A stretch of 64,000 nucleotides of DNA from JANQMY01 sp965228775 (GTDB lineage: Bacteria; Pseudomonadota; Alphaproteobacteria; JANQMY01). Positions 34,801 through 42,485 of this stretch are shown piece after piece. The DNA lies in contig OZ245840.1 in assembly GCA_965228775.1 (NCBI GenBank), positions 5,084,001 through 5,148,000 on the forward strand, in the 5' to 3' direction. Every line of letters starts with the position of its first letter. Position 1 is the stretch's first letter. The notes beneath the pieces are model-generated. The model was not told where the DNA came from, made no database searches, and worked only from the letters and a program-made list of their open reading frames with translations. A program made the translations under genes and the position numbers.

Positions 34801-37800
34801 AAAGTCCTCGTGCACTGCGCACGGCAGATCGAGGTAAAGGTCTAAGGGTACCAAGCGGCACTATTCCTAACAATACTCCCAATAAAGAGCAAACCAGGCA
34901 GATCGATGCTACAACAGCCGCCGCTGGCTCAAATGGAAACAACATCGAGCGAGCCAACCAAAACACTGCGCCACAGGAACAAGAACAGCCGGACTTTCCT
35001 GTTATTGATGATAACAACAATGCAGCCGGTATGGACGAAGAGTATGAGTTTTTCCTGAATTACTATGAGGGACGAAATGGCCATCCTCGTGACTTGGCGA
35101 GAGCCGCTGAATTTCTTGTCGTGTCCGAAAGAAACGGATCCGTTTTTGCCAAAAACAAGCTAGATGAATTGCATCAAAATGCAGACAGAAATCGTGATTT
35201 TTTCTATCATTTCGCCAAAGCCATTTCGGAATTTGAAGACGCCACAATGGGGCAACTGAGAACGGCGATCGGCATTTGTGAAAACAACCTAAATGACTAT
35301 GGTCACGCTACTGAAATAATTTTGCAGGGGTTGAAGGCGGGACTAGAAAGAAGGGGCCCGGAAGATGACCGCTCAAACCCAAATCCAGTCGAGCAGGCCA
35401 ACGCTGAACTGGGACCGGCAGGTTTGCCCAGCGCGGTGCAAAATGAAGCTAACCCTAACCGTGCCCAAAGTGAAAATAGTCAGGAGGCCGACGATAGCGT
35501 ATATCGGAATAATGCACTCTCCGAGGTCAATAATCTGATACTCGCGAATGATGCATACAGAGCAGCACTAAATGGAGCCAAGCAAGACCCTGAGGACGTG
35601 GCGGAACGGCTAGCCTTGGCATTGGCACAAAAAGCAGCTAAGGGTAATGACCAGGATCTTCAGGTCGTTGCCAACAGTCCTGAAAACTCTACTCTCCATT
35701 TTGCTTTGTTTTGCGTCTATCGAACCGGCCGGCGCGGAGTCCAGCCTGACCCCTTTGAGGCTGCCAAATGGCTCGCTTTGGCAGCCCAAGAAGGTGACCC
35801 TCGCGCATTGATGACGCTTGAACTCTTTCAAGATGCATCAAACGAAACGGATGATCGAGAGATTTGTTTCGCTTTGAACCAAGTGTATCAAAGCGGTGTA
35901 AACATGGTGCAACACGACAATGATACCGCACTGTACTGGCTAGCTCTAGCAGGCGAAAAAGGCCACCCAACTGCGAAACGTGAGCTGCAAGATATTAAAT
36001 TGGGTAACGATCCAAATTTCTTGTTCACTCTTGGCGAGATATATCAAGAGGGGTTTGAGGGCAAGGGCTGGAACCTTCAGGAAGCTCTTGTTTACTTCAG
36101 AAAGGCTGCTGAGCTTGGATATGGGCCTGCTCAGAGAAAACTTGCTAACATGCGCAGACTGGAGGTCAATTCGACTAGCTACCTCTCGCAGTTCACAAGC
36201 AAAAGACGCGTTAATGCTCTTTATCAAGACGAAAATGCGGAAACGAAGAACAGAGCGCTCCAAGAATTGAATGAAAAAGCTAATTCGGATTTTTTACGGT
36301 CGATTGATTCTGAGTTTGGCAATGATGTCGCCGACGAAAAACTTGAACCCGGCTCTCTACTTGGCTCAAATGCGGCCGATCCTGCCAGCTTCAAGGCGCC
36401 AGCCCTCGCTGGAGTCCCCCAAGCTTTCGATAAAGAATTTCTGCTGGGGCAGGTTCTGACAGCTGAAAGCGTAAATGGTGCCGGCGCTGCCGCCGAAGCG
36501 AAAAAAGTTTTGGACCTGATTAAGCAAACTGGATCGTCTGAAGAGCAATATTTTCTCGGCCAGCTCTACCTCAAAGGGGAGCGGGGCGTTGACGCAAACC
36601 TAACCGAAGCGATCCATTTTCTGGGCGCCGCCATGTTCAATGAAGATGGCGTCAAACGGGCCGAAGCACAGAAGGATCTGTTAGGCATCAAACATGACCC
36701 CAAACTTGAGATTCCAGACGCACTTGAGGCCAATGGCGATGCAGATTATCTGCGCGGCGTCCTTGAAGAAGCTGATGGCAAGCTGTTAGTGGCGGAGGGT
36801 TTTTATAAAGCGGCAATTGGAGGCAGGAACCTCGAAGCCAAAAAAATAGATAATCCTTATGCCCATTACAGGCTCGCCTGTTTGTATCGCGATGGAGACC
36901 TTCAGGTGCTCAAATCCCCGCGTCCCGATCAGCTCCCAAACAGTTTGCCCAGTTGGTCACTTGATCAGATCGAGCTTGAGGACACCAACGAAGAAGCAGA
37001 ACCTAGAGAAACCGCAAAACAAAGAACCGCTGGCGATGCCGGAGATCATCTCCTTGGTGCCGCTAGTGGCAACCATATTGGAGCACAATTTCAATTGGCA
37101 ATGTACTTCTACGACTCAGTCGGCCACGGTTCGTTAACGGCATTTAAAGACAACAAGCCGGTTGACAAAGACGACAAAGCGAATGGCTGGCGGTCCCGAA
37201 AGAAGTATAAAAAGGAAAATGAAAATGATGAGCGCCGCAAACGCGGTTCAGAGTGGTTGTTAAGGGCCGCTTCCAGGCGGTCCAGAGTGGCGGAAAGAGA
37301 ACTCGACCGTATTTTGGAAAAAACTAGTTCGGTAGCGGACATTTTGGAGAAGAAGTTTTGGATTGCCGAAGCCTATCGCAACAGGCTGAAGAGGATAGAC
37401 ACAGCGGTAAATATTTACAGAGATGTTATTGATAAGAGTGGCCGCACACATACCGGCGCGCTGTATAAGCTCGGGCGCGCTCTTCTGGACCACAATGATC
37501 TCAAAACTGAAAACGACGACCCTATAGGTCTATTAAGAGAAGCCAGTGATAGGGGGCAAAGAGAGGCGAGTTATGATCTGGGCCGATATTACTATGAGCA
37601 GAGCAATTTTGTTGATGCCAAGCGCTATCTTGAGCGCGCCTGTGCGACAACCACGGATTATGAAAATATTATCGGTGCGGATGGGCACGAAGACCGGTTG
37701 ATTGCAAAATTTGGTCTTTTGCAAAACCGGTATACCGAGTTCGTGGAAGATAAATTCGACATTCTGTCCGCTAGTCTTCACGATGCCCACTACAAACTTG

Positions 37801-38027
37801 CCCACATTTATATGAGAGAGGCCAAAGCAAGGGCGGCGGCATTAAGCCAAAGCAGAGACATTGATGAAGATCTCCGGAGGACGATCATAAACGACTCCGA
37901 ATACCGGTCCGCAAGAGAAAACGCTAATGACCAGTTCAAAAGCCTTAGAGAAAACTACAGAGATGTGAAGCGCCGCAAATCGCTAATTGTTAACCCGAAG
38001 GCCCTGGTGGCGGCCCCAGATATCTAA
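31857..38027 (+). CDS. Giant Sel1-like-repeat (SLR/TPR) protein
   Basis: 2056 residues, starting at ATG 31857 with AAGGAG seven bases upstream. It has no signal peptide or transmembrane segment. Almost the whole chain is built of Sel1-type helix pairs, e.g. YHIGQICLYGWAGDKDYPAA then EKYLRKAAARGNARIRDQAQ. A low-complexity, Asn/Gln/Pro-rich segment around residues 965-1060 splits the protein in two solenoids. Sel1 proteins act as scaffolds or secreted effectors in other bacteria; the partner here is unknown. Base composition is clearly more AT-rich than the flanking genes and there are many rare-looking codons, which suggests acquisition. A 124-bp internal duplication and flanking repeats are described separately. 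Confidence 0.85.
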   Translation: MSDTLVPPRKNIPSFKNPDSTYDIVSSDEEEPALYSASGKGRLSKDEVEKKGSKLRSDEDIAVTTGTVRSTIDSTQTSLSQTQIQSAHTQTKLREQDANRTVVSHQRPRSQPAEHEEASASIGSIPTDEHLKLQQEAKNGNAACQLALSGMERREFADKPSNLAKSAYWLLRSARQNFPQALAELARIRQDGPLELQYEIARYYEQGLRADEGLPKVEGSLEEAAPWYKIVAEQNEVDAEFKSAHAEAQFQYACCLSKGTGVAIDQSRAWDFCENAAFQGNESAQYAIATSYTKSGSRYEKVGIYYLLKLANVYRYGGLPGKAREELDRIKKNGPLNLQCQIAEIYRRGAKVSDELPSLAANPRRAAEWYESIAKQTDVDAKYQKEHAEALYQYALCFKKGDGVIKDRQMALWYRDRASFIGNDRAQNWLAKSLSANGELHDCAYWLRRSVLQSNKNAIEKLENAERNGSSKLQYQIAESYRRGLPAERCLPEVSGSLEEAAPWYKLVAEQNEVDAEFKSAHAEAQFQYACCLSKGIGVGIDPEGANDYLRKAANQNHELAQQSLASGVLRIETNPEKFQRELEMAASNADALSLTTGRKLAISCVQALEREDDGAKNEFDNIIRDGDPDLRLNICNLCLDKYKQYKDGGDGVERDPGESAKWLRWAEMASHDGAYREKRRLEQEFNPELHFALYSLYADGAKSNNDQLIAACWLVLAADEENPGAKAVLAQIEKNSTEADNPKMCLAVSRAYYHFSFDNRHFSTLNTSNTSNMSAVDREYLYWLVLAEQCNQPTELNDVCRRRPNWQFEVAEMYRRGHRQIEPDKWLAKMHYTLALEYGHPNAQEKLDELAGFEEVNKVYNDAMALLDKPGNSDEKVQNTKESLDLLKHADENGHDLAAYHIGQICLYGWAGDKDYPAAEKYLRKAAARGNARIRDQAQFLLGQLYAKGYANAPANDELADVSLKHYKTSRNNTPNRSPRQSPRALRTADRGKGLRVPSGTIPNNTPNKEQTRQIDATTAAAGSNGNNIERANQNTAPQEQEQPDFPVIDDNNNAAGMDEEYEFFLNYYEGRNGHPRDLARAAEFLVVSERNGSVFAKNKLDELHQNADRNRDFFYHFAKAISEFEDATMGQLRTAIGICENNLNDYGHATEIILQGLKAGLERRGPEDDRSNPNPVEQANAELGPAGLPSAVQNEANPNRAQSENSQEADDSVYRNNALSEVNNLILANDAYRAALNGAKQDPEDVAERLALALAQKAAKGNDQDLQVVANSPENSTLHFALFCVYRTGRRGVQPDPFEAAKWLALAAQEGDPRALMTLELFQDASNETDDREICFALNQVYQSGVNMVQHDNDTALYWLALAGEKGHPTAKRELQDIKLGNDPNFLFTLGEIYQEGFEGKGWNLQEALVYFRKAAELGYGPAQRKLANMRRLEVNSTSYLSQFTSKRRVNALYQDENAETKNRALQELNEKANSDFLRSIDSEFGNDVADEKLEPGSLLGSNAADPASFKAPALAGVPQAFDKEFLLGQVLTAESVNGAGAAAEAKKVLDLIKQTGSSEEQYFLGQLYLKGERGVDANLTEAIHFLGAAMFNEDGVKRAEAQKDLLGIKHDPKLEIPDALEANGDADYLRGVLEEADGKLLVAEGFYKAAIGGRNLEAKKIDNPYAHYRLACLYRDGDLQVLKSPRPDQLPNSLPSWSLDQIELEDTNEEAEPRETAKQRTAGDAGDHLLGAASGNHIGAQFQLAMYFYDSVGHGSLTAFKDNKPVDKDDKANGWRSRKKYKKENENDERRKRGSEWLLRAASRRSRVAERELDRILEKTSSVADILEKKFWIAEAYRNRLKRIDTAVNIYRDVIDKSGRTHTGALYKLGRALLDHNDLKTENDDPIGLLREASDRGQREASYDLGRYYYEQSNFVDAKRYLERACATTTDYENIIGADGHEDRLIAKFGLLQNRYTEFVEDKFDILSASLHDAHYKLAHIYMREAKARAAALSQSRDIDEDLRRTIINDSEYRSARENANDQFKSLRENYRDVKRRKSLIVNPKALVAAPDI
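32511..32634 (+). repeat. Internal duplication, copy 1, in the Sel1 gene
   Basis: This 124-base stretch (from residue about 219) recurs at 33342-33465 with only three mismatches by eye, offset 831 bases (277 codons, in frame). About the last 90 bases are identical. It encodes GSLEEAAPWYK and the Sel1 unit AEAQFQYACCLSKG. A third, diverged unit (residues about 357-405) lies between them. Confidence 0.85.
33342..33465 (+). repeat. Internal duplication, copy 2, in the Sel1 gene
   Basis: Second copy of the 124-base unit at 32511-32634. The near identity at synonymous sites contrasts with the diverged protein units around it, so it was made or homogenised recently. Confidence 0.85.
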
Positions 38028-38123
38028 CACTCTCACGTTATGGCAGCGGCTGGGTAAGACTGTTGGTGGTGACAGATAGCTGTTTCGCCAAAGCACCAGC
38101 CCTCCGGCGACGGTGCTGAAAAC

Positions 38124-38199
38124 ATGCCCGCCAGAAGGCGGGCATCGTCTGGCTTTTCCGCAGAGTACTACGCTAAATCATGTTTTTCTGTTTTCCGCT
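38124..38199 (+). repeat. Right copy of 76-bp direct repeat flanking the giant Sel1-repeat gene
   Basis: Starts with the perfect hairpin ATGCCCGCC-AGAA-GGCGGGCAT (38125-38146) and shares 59 of 76 positions with 31512-31587 in the same orientation. It lies 97 bases after the stop of the giant gene. Confidence 0.7.
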
Positions 38200-38205
38200 A
38201 TTGGA

Positions 38206-38227
38206 TTGCCGGCTAACGCCGGCAATG
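38206..38227. repeat. Perfect hairpin between the giant gene and metY
   Basis: ATTGCCGGC-TAAC-GCCGGCAAT, nine-base stem. It sits between two convergent genes (giant Sel1 gene and the minus-strand sulfhydrylase) and may work as a weak bidirectional terminator, although no T-run follows on either side. It may also be the outer end of the repeat at 38124-38199. Confidence 0.5.
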
Positions 38228-38245
38228 CCATCTTTTGGTATGCGT

Positions 38246-39523
38246 TCAGGTCTGCGCGAGGGCCTGTTCCAGGTCCGCGATGATGTCGGCAGGGTCTTCG
38301 ATGCCGATGGACAGCCGCACCACGTCCGGTCCCGCGCCCGCCAGCTTCTGCTGGTCTTCCGTCAACTGACGGTGGGTGGTTGAGGAGGGATGGATGATCA
38401 GGCTGCGGGTATCGCCGATATTGGCCACATGGCTGAACAGCTGCACACTGTCCACGATCTTAACACCGGCGTCGTAGCCGCCTTTGACACCGAAGGTGAA
38501 AACGGAGCCAGCGCCTTTCGGGCAATACTTCTGTACGCGCCCATTGTTCGGATCGCCCGGAAGGCCTGCGTAATTCACCCAAGACACTTTGTCGTGTTCG
38601 GAAAGGTATTCGGCAACAGCCTTGGCGTTGTCGCAATGGCGCTGCATGCGCAGCGGCAGGGTTTCGATACCGTTGAGCAGGTAAAAGGCATTGGTTGGCG
38701 ACAGGGCAGGCCCGAAATCGCGCAAGGCCAGCACGCGGCAAGCAATCGCGAAAGCGATGGGGCCGAATGTCTCGTGCAGCTTCATGCCATGATAGCTCTC
38801 GCACGGGGCCGACAGGGTGGGGAACTTATCATCCGCCGACCAATTAAATTTGCCGCCATCCACGATCATGCCGCCGATGGAATTGCCATGGCCGCCCATG
38901 AATTTCGTGAGCGAGTGGACCACGATGTCCGCGCCCCATTCTAGCGGGCGGCAGAGATAAGGCGTGGCCATGGTGTTGTCCACGATGAGCGGCACATGGG
39001 CTTCTTCCGCGATGCGCGCGATGGGCTCCAGGTCCGTCACAACGCCGCCGGGGTTCGCGAGGCTTTCCACAAAGATCGCTTTGGTCTTGGGGGTGATCGC
39101 AGTTTTGAATTCTTCCGGGTTGGTGGCGTCTGCCCAGTTCACATGCCAGTCGAACTTCTTGAAGGCGTGGTTGAACTGGTTGATGGAGCCGCCGTAAAGC
39201 TGTCGACCGGCTACGAATTCATCGCCGGGATTCATCAGCGTATGGAAGATCATGAACTGAGCGCCATGGCCGGAAGCCGCCGCGAGGGCCGCCGTGCCGC
39301 CTTCGAGCGCCGCCACGCGTTCTTCCAGAACCGATGTGGTCGGGTTGTTGATGCGCGTATAGATGTTGCCGAAGGCTTCCAGGTTGAACAGGCTGGCTGC
39401 GTGATCCGCATCATCGAACACATAGGACGTGGTCTGATAAATCGGCGTTGCCCGTGCACCGGTGGCCGGGTCGGGGGCCGCCCCCGCATGAACCGCTAGG
39501 GTGCCAAATCCGTAATCGCTCAT
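38246..39523 (-). CDS. metY: O-acetylhomoserine/O-succinylhomoserine sulfhydrylase (PLP)
   Basis: 425 residues from ATG 39523. PLP-dependent Cys/Met-metabolism family: TLAVHAGAAPDPATGARATP at the start, YTRINNPTTSVLEERVAALE, and the Schiff-base lysine in VVHSLTKFMGGHGNSIGG. Length and the motif FGTLAVHAG match O-acetylhomoserine aminocarboxypropyltransferases, which make homocysteine from sulfide. The start overlaps the stop of the CoA-binding gene (ATGA 39520-39523). In-frame sequence upstream to 39760 lies inside that gene and is not part of this protein. Confidence 0.92.
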   Translation of the reverse strand: MSDYGFGTLAVHAGAAPDPATGARATPIYQTTSYVFDDADHAASLFNLEAFGNIYTRINNPTTSVLEERVAALEGGTAALAAASGHGAQFMIFHTLMNPGDEFVAGRQLYGGSINQFNHAFKKFDWHVNWADATNPEEFKTAITPKTKAIFVESLANPGGVVTDLEPIARIAEEAHVPLIVDNTMATPYLCRPLEWGADIVVHSLTKFMGGHGNSIGGMIVDGGKFNWSADDKFPTLSAPCESYHGMKLHETFGPIAFAIACRVLALRDFGPALSPTNAFYLLNGIETLPLRMQRHCDNAKAVAEYLSEHDKVSWVNYAGLPGDPNNGRVQKYCPKGAGSVFTFGVKGGYDAGVKIVDSVQLFSHVANIGDTRSLIIHPSSTTHRQLTEDQQKLAGAGPDVVRLSIGIEDPADIIADLEQALAQT

Positions 39524-40086
39524 ATCGATCCCTTTCCGTGTCCGATTGGTTTGCGTGTCAATGTAGCGGCGTCTTGGCGGCGGTTGCCCACGAGGGACTT
39601 GCGGCGGTTGTCGATCACGCGGCTGTTCGCGCCAACCCAGCCCATTTCGCCGTTCAGCCGCCCATATTCCATTTTGGGGCAGCGATTCATAATCACTGTG
39701 AGACCTGCTTCTTCCGCGCGTTGGGCGGCGGCTTCGTTCACCACGCCCAACTGCATCCAAACCACTTTCGCGCCAACGGCAATGGCTTGATCGGTCACTT
39801 CGCCGGCGGCTTCACCGCCGCGAAAAACCTCCACCATGTCGATGGGCTCTTTAATGTCGTCAAGCGAGGCGTACACTTTTTCTCCCAGCAATGTTTCGCC
39901 CTCCAAGGTGGGGTTCACCGGGATGACTTTGTAGCCCTTCTGCTGAAGATATTTGAAAACAAAGTAGCTTGGCCGCACTTCGTTTGCGCTGGCCCCCACC
40001 ATGGCGATGGTCTTTACGTCGCGCAACACTTGGGTGATCAGCTCGTCGGAATAGTCTGGTTCGCTCATGAAGGGGGTTGTAGGCAT
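39520..40086 (-). CDS. CoA-binding domain protein (YccU-like)
   Basis: 188 residues. A CoA_binding/succinyl-CoA ligase-like Rossmann fold is seen in VKTIAMVGASANEVRPSYFV, GYKVIPVNPTLEGETLLG and VVWMQLGVVNEAAAQRAEEA, with the Cys-containing NRCPKMEYGR near the end. It is the stand-alone family of about 140-190 residues, of unknown role. It may start at ATG 40086 or at ATG 40068 (MSEPDYSDEL). It is coupled to metY by an ATGA overlap, so a link to methionine or sulfur metabolism is possible (inference). Confidence 0.88.
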   Translation of the reverse strand: MPTTPFMSEPDYSDELITQVLRDVKTIAMVGASANEVRPSYFVFKYLQQKGYKVIPVNPTLEGETLLGEKVYASLDDIKEPIDMVEVFRGGEAAGEVTDQAIAVGAKVVWMQLGVVNEAAAQRAEEAGLTVIMNRCPKMEYGRLNGEMGWVGANSRVIDNRRKSLVGNRRQDAATLTRKPIGHGKGSI

Positions 40087-40125
40087 TTTTTGTTTTGATT
40101 TCCACTATTGTGGAAAGTGGCCGTG

Positions 40126-40284
40126 CCACCCGCTCCCCCTCCCAACCACCCGGATACGGTACCCTCAAGCGTTTCCAGGCGAAGTGGACTTCCGGTTCGC
40201 CGTCCGGAAACGCGACAAAAGAACGGTGCGACTATTTCTAAAAGAAATAGGTCGCACTGGGTGGTTGGGAGGGGGAGCGGGTGG
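40126..40284. mobile_element. 159-bp element with 26-bp perfect terminal inverted repeats and two inner hairpins
   Basis: Left arm 40126-40151 (starts CCACCCGCTCCCCC) is the exact reverse complement of right arm 40259-40284 (starts GGGTGGTTGGGAGG). Inside are a stem GCGTTTCC/GGAAACGC (40169-40176 with 40206-40213) with a nested GGCGAA/TTCGCC, and a second stem GTGCGAC-TATTTCT/AGAAATA-G-GTCGCAC (40226-40257). No coding frame is credible inside. It sits between two minus-strand genes and looks like a MITE or a structured RNA. Confidence 0.75.
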
Positions 40285-40305
40285 GTTAGACCATCAACAG
40301 AGAAA

Positions 40306-41133
40306 TCACTTATCCGTCCAAACCGGCGGGCGCTTTTCGATGAACGCACCGATGCCTTCTTCGGCATCCGCGGTCAGCATATTGTGCACCATCACCTCGC
40401 CCGCATAGGCGTAGGCGTCCGCTAGCTTCATGTCGATCTGGTCGTAGAAGGCTTGTTTGCCGATGGCGAGTGTCTTGGATGATTTCGAGGCGATCTTGCT
40501 GGCAAGGTCATAGACTTCCGCGTCGAGCCGATCTTCCGCCACCGCGCGGTTGATGAGGCCGAAGCGTTCCGCTGTTTGCGCGTCCATCATCTCGCCGGTG
40601 AGGAGCATCTCCATTGCGTGTTTGCGCGACACGTTGCGGGACAGGGCCACCATGGGTGTCGAACAGAAAAGGCCGATGTTCACCCCCGGCGTTGCGAAGT
40701 GGGCGCTGTCGACCGCGATCGCCAAATCGCAGCTTGCCACCAATTGGCAGCCTGCCGCCGTCGCCACTCCATGAACCCGCGCGATGACGGGCTTTGGGTG
40801 ATTGACGATGGTCTGCATCATCTTCGCGCATTGGGCCATGATTTCGGCATAGAAGGCGCGGCCACGGTCGTCTTGGCTGCGCTGGGCGGTGAGTTCCTTC
40901 AGATCGTGTCCCGATGAAAAGACCGGGCCGGCGGCGGCGAGCACGATCACCCGCACCTCTGGGTTTTCGGCCGCCTCGTCGAGGGAGAACTGCAAGGCCG
41001 ACATAAGGCCCGTGGACAAGCTGTTGCGCTGCTTTGGCCGGTTGAGCGTGAGCGTCGCCACCCCATCCGCCACTTTGGTGAGTAAGAGTGGATCTTGAGC
41101 CGTTTCGGCCGCCATCTGGTCCGACGCGTTCAT
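40306..41133 (-). CDS. Enoyl-CoA hydratase/isomerase family protein
   Basis: 275 residues from ATG 41133, with GGGAGAAACC just upstream. Crotonase motifs: TLTLNRPKQRNSLSTGLM at residue 27, the oxyanion hole FSSGHDLKELT at about 73 and AAGCQLVASCDLAIAV at about 128. The usual catalytic Glu of hydratases is replaced in the second position (GVNIGLFCSTPMVALSRNVS), as in a subgroup of crotonase-fold proteins (ECHDC3-like) whose activity is not settled. The protein is cytoplasmic. Confidence 0.88.
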   Translation of the reverse strand: MNASDQMAAETAQDPLLLTKVADGVATLTLNRPKQRNSLSTGLMSALQFSLDEAAENPEVRVIVLAAAGPVFSSGHDLKELTAQRSQDDRGRAFYAEIMAQCAKMMQTIVNHPKPVIARVHGVATAAGCQLVASCDLAIAVDSAHFATPGVNIGLFCSTPMVALSRNVSRKHAMEMLLTGEMMDAQTAERFGLINRAVAEDRLDAEVYDLASKIASKSSKTLAIGKQAFYDQIDMKLADAYAYAGEVMVHNMLTADAEEGIGAFIEKRPPVWTDK

Positions 41134-41279
41134 TGGTTTCTCCCGAGAATTTCCCCTTTTGCGGTCATGGTAAACCTGTCCGGGTGGGGCGCACACCAAA
41201 TAAGCGGGGTTTTTTGTGGTAAAATAATACCTTATTTTTAATTCATTGTTTTAACTGGTAAATTTGGCTCGTTGTGCGG

Positions 41280-41308
41280 TTGACAGGTGGAGGAACCTCC
41301 TCTAAAAC
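41280..41308 (+). promoter_or_regulatory. Promoter of rplM-rpsI
   Basis: TTGACA at 41280-41285 and TAAAAC at 41303-41308 with a 17-base spacer, preceded by an AT-rich stretch (41210-41262). The spacer contains the palindrome GGAGG-AA-CCTCC (41290-41301). The transcript would start near 41315, about 47 bases before rplM. Confidence 0.55.
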
Positions 41309-41361
41309 CGCGCGCCAATATGACTGTCAGGGCTTTGGCCCTCAAGAGTGGTGACAAACCC

Positions 41362-41829
41362 ATGAAAACCTATTCTGCAAAACCTGCCGATATCGAGAAG
41401 AAGTGGATTCTGATCGACGCCGAAGGTCTGGTGGTGGGCCGCGTGGCCTCGCTGATTGCCATGCGCTTGCGCGGCAAGCACAAGCCAAGTTTCACGCCGC
41501 ATATGGATTGCGGGGACCATGTGGTTGTGGTCAATGCGGACAAGGTGGTTTTCACCGGCAATAAGCGCACCGGCAAGAAATACTATTGGCACACGGGTTA
41601 TCCGGGCGGCATTAAGGAGCGCACGGCGGACAAGATCCTCGATGGCAAGTTTCCCGAGCGGATCTTGATGAAGGCTGTGCAGCGCATGATGCCGGGCGGG
41701 CCGCTGAGCCGCCGTCAGATGACCCATTTGCGGATTTATACGGGGGCGGAACATCCCCATGAGGCGCAAGCGCCTGTCGCGCTCGACGTCAAAAACATGA
41801 ACAGCAAGAACTTCAAGGGGATCGACTAA
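41362..41829 (+). CDS. rplM: 50S ribosomal protein L13
   Basis: 155 residues starting MKTYSAKPADIEKKWILIDA, the usual L13 start; upstream in-frame codons back to 41287 overlap the promoter and are not coding. VNADKVVFTGNKRTGKKYYW and MMPGGPLSRRQMTHLRIY are diagnostic. L13 is an early-assembling protein of the large subunit. TAA overlaps the ATG of rpsI by one base (TAATG). Confidence 0.97.
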   Translation: MKTYSAKPADIEKKWILIDAEGLVVGRVASLIAMRLRGKHKPSFTPHMDCGDHVVVVNADKVVFTGNKRTGKKYYWHTGYPGGIKERTADKILDGKFPERILMKAVQRMMPGGPLSRRQMTHLRIYTGAEHPHEAQAPVALDVKNMNSKNFKGID

Positions 41830-42341
41830 TGGCCGAAGAAACGCAAACCCTCGAAGATTTGGGCAAGCTGACCGCGCAAGCGACCGAAGGCGCACCGGCG
41901 GAAAATACACCTGCCGAAACGTCCGACGCCCCGGCGGAACCGAAAATTGATGCGCAAGGGCGGTCCTATGCCACCGGCAAACGGAAGGATGCCGTTGCCC
42001 GCGTTTGGATCAAGCCGGGTACGGGCAAAATCACGGTCAATGGCCGCGACGTGGAGCGTTACTTTGCGCGCCCCGTGCTGCGCATGATCATGTCACAGCC
42101 GCTGGCAACCGCTCAGCGCCAGGGCCAATATGATGTGATCTGCACGGTGAAGGGCGGTGGCCTTTCCGGTCAGGCGGGTGCTGTGCGCCACGGCCTTTCC
42201 AAGGCGTTGACATATTACGAACCGGATCTGCGGTCGGTTCTGAAAAGCGCGGGCTTCCTCACCCGGGACAGCCGCGTTGTGGAACGGAAGAAATACGGCA
42301 AGCGCAAGGCCCGACGAAGCTTCCAGTTCTCGAAGCGCTAA
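41829..42341 (+). CDS. rpsI: 30S ribosomal protein S9
   Basis: 170 residues. The conserved part (residues about 42-170) shows YATGKRKDAVARVWIKPG and the C-terminal basic tail RKKYGKRKARRSFQFSKR that touches the P-site tRNA. A ~40-residue acidic, Ala/Pro/Glu-rich N-terminal extension (EETQTLEDLGKLTAQATEGA) is typical of several alphaproteobacterial S9 proteins. Co-transcribed with rplM. Confidence 0.97.
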   Translation: MAEETQTLEDLGKLTAQATEGAPAENTPAETSDAPAEPKIDAQGRSYATGKRKDAVARVWIKPGTGKITVNGRDVERYFARPVLRMIMSQPLATAQRQGQYDVICTVKGGGLSGQAGAVRHGLSKALTYYEPDLRSVLKSAGFLTRDSRVVERKKYGKRKARRSFQFSKR

Positions 42342-42485
42342 TTCGCTTCCGGCGGCTGCTGGGCCCGATGGTGACGGCAGCCTGCCTTTGACACTTCTTA
42401 CATTTCGCATAATTTGTGCGTGGATGCGGCGTGAGCTGGGAACAGCGTCACGTCTATCCGCGTTATCTTCGATCGGGTGATCATC

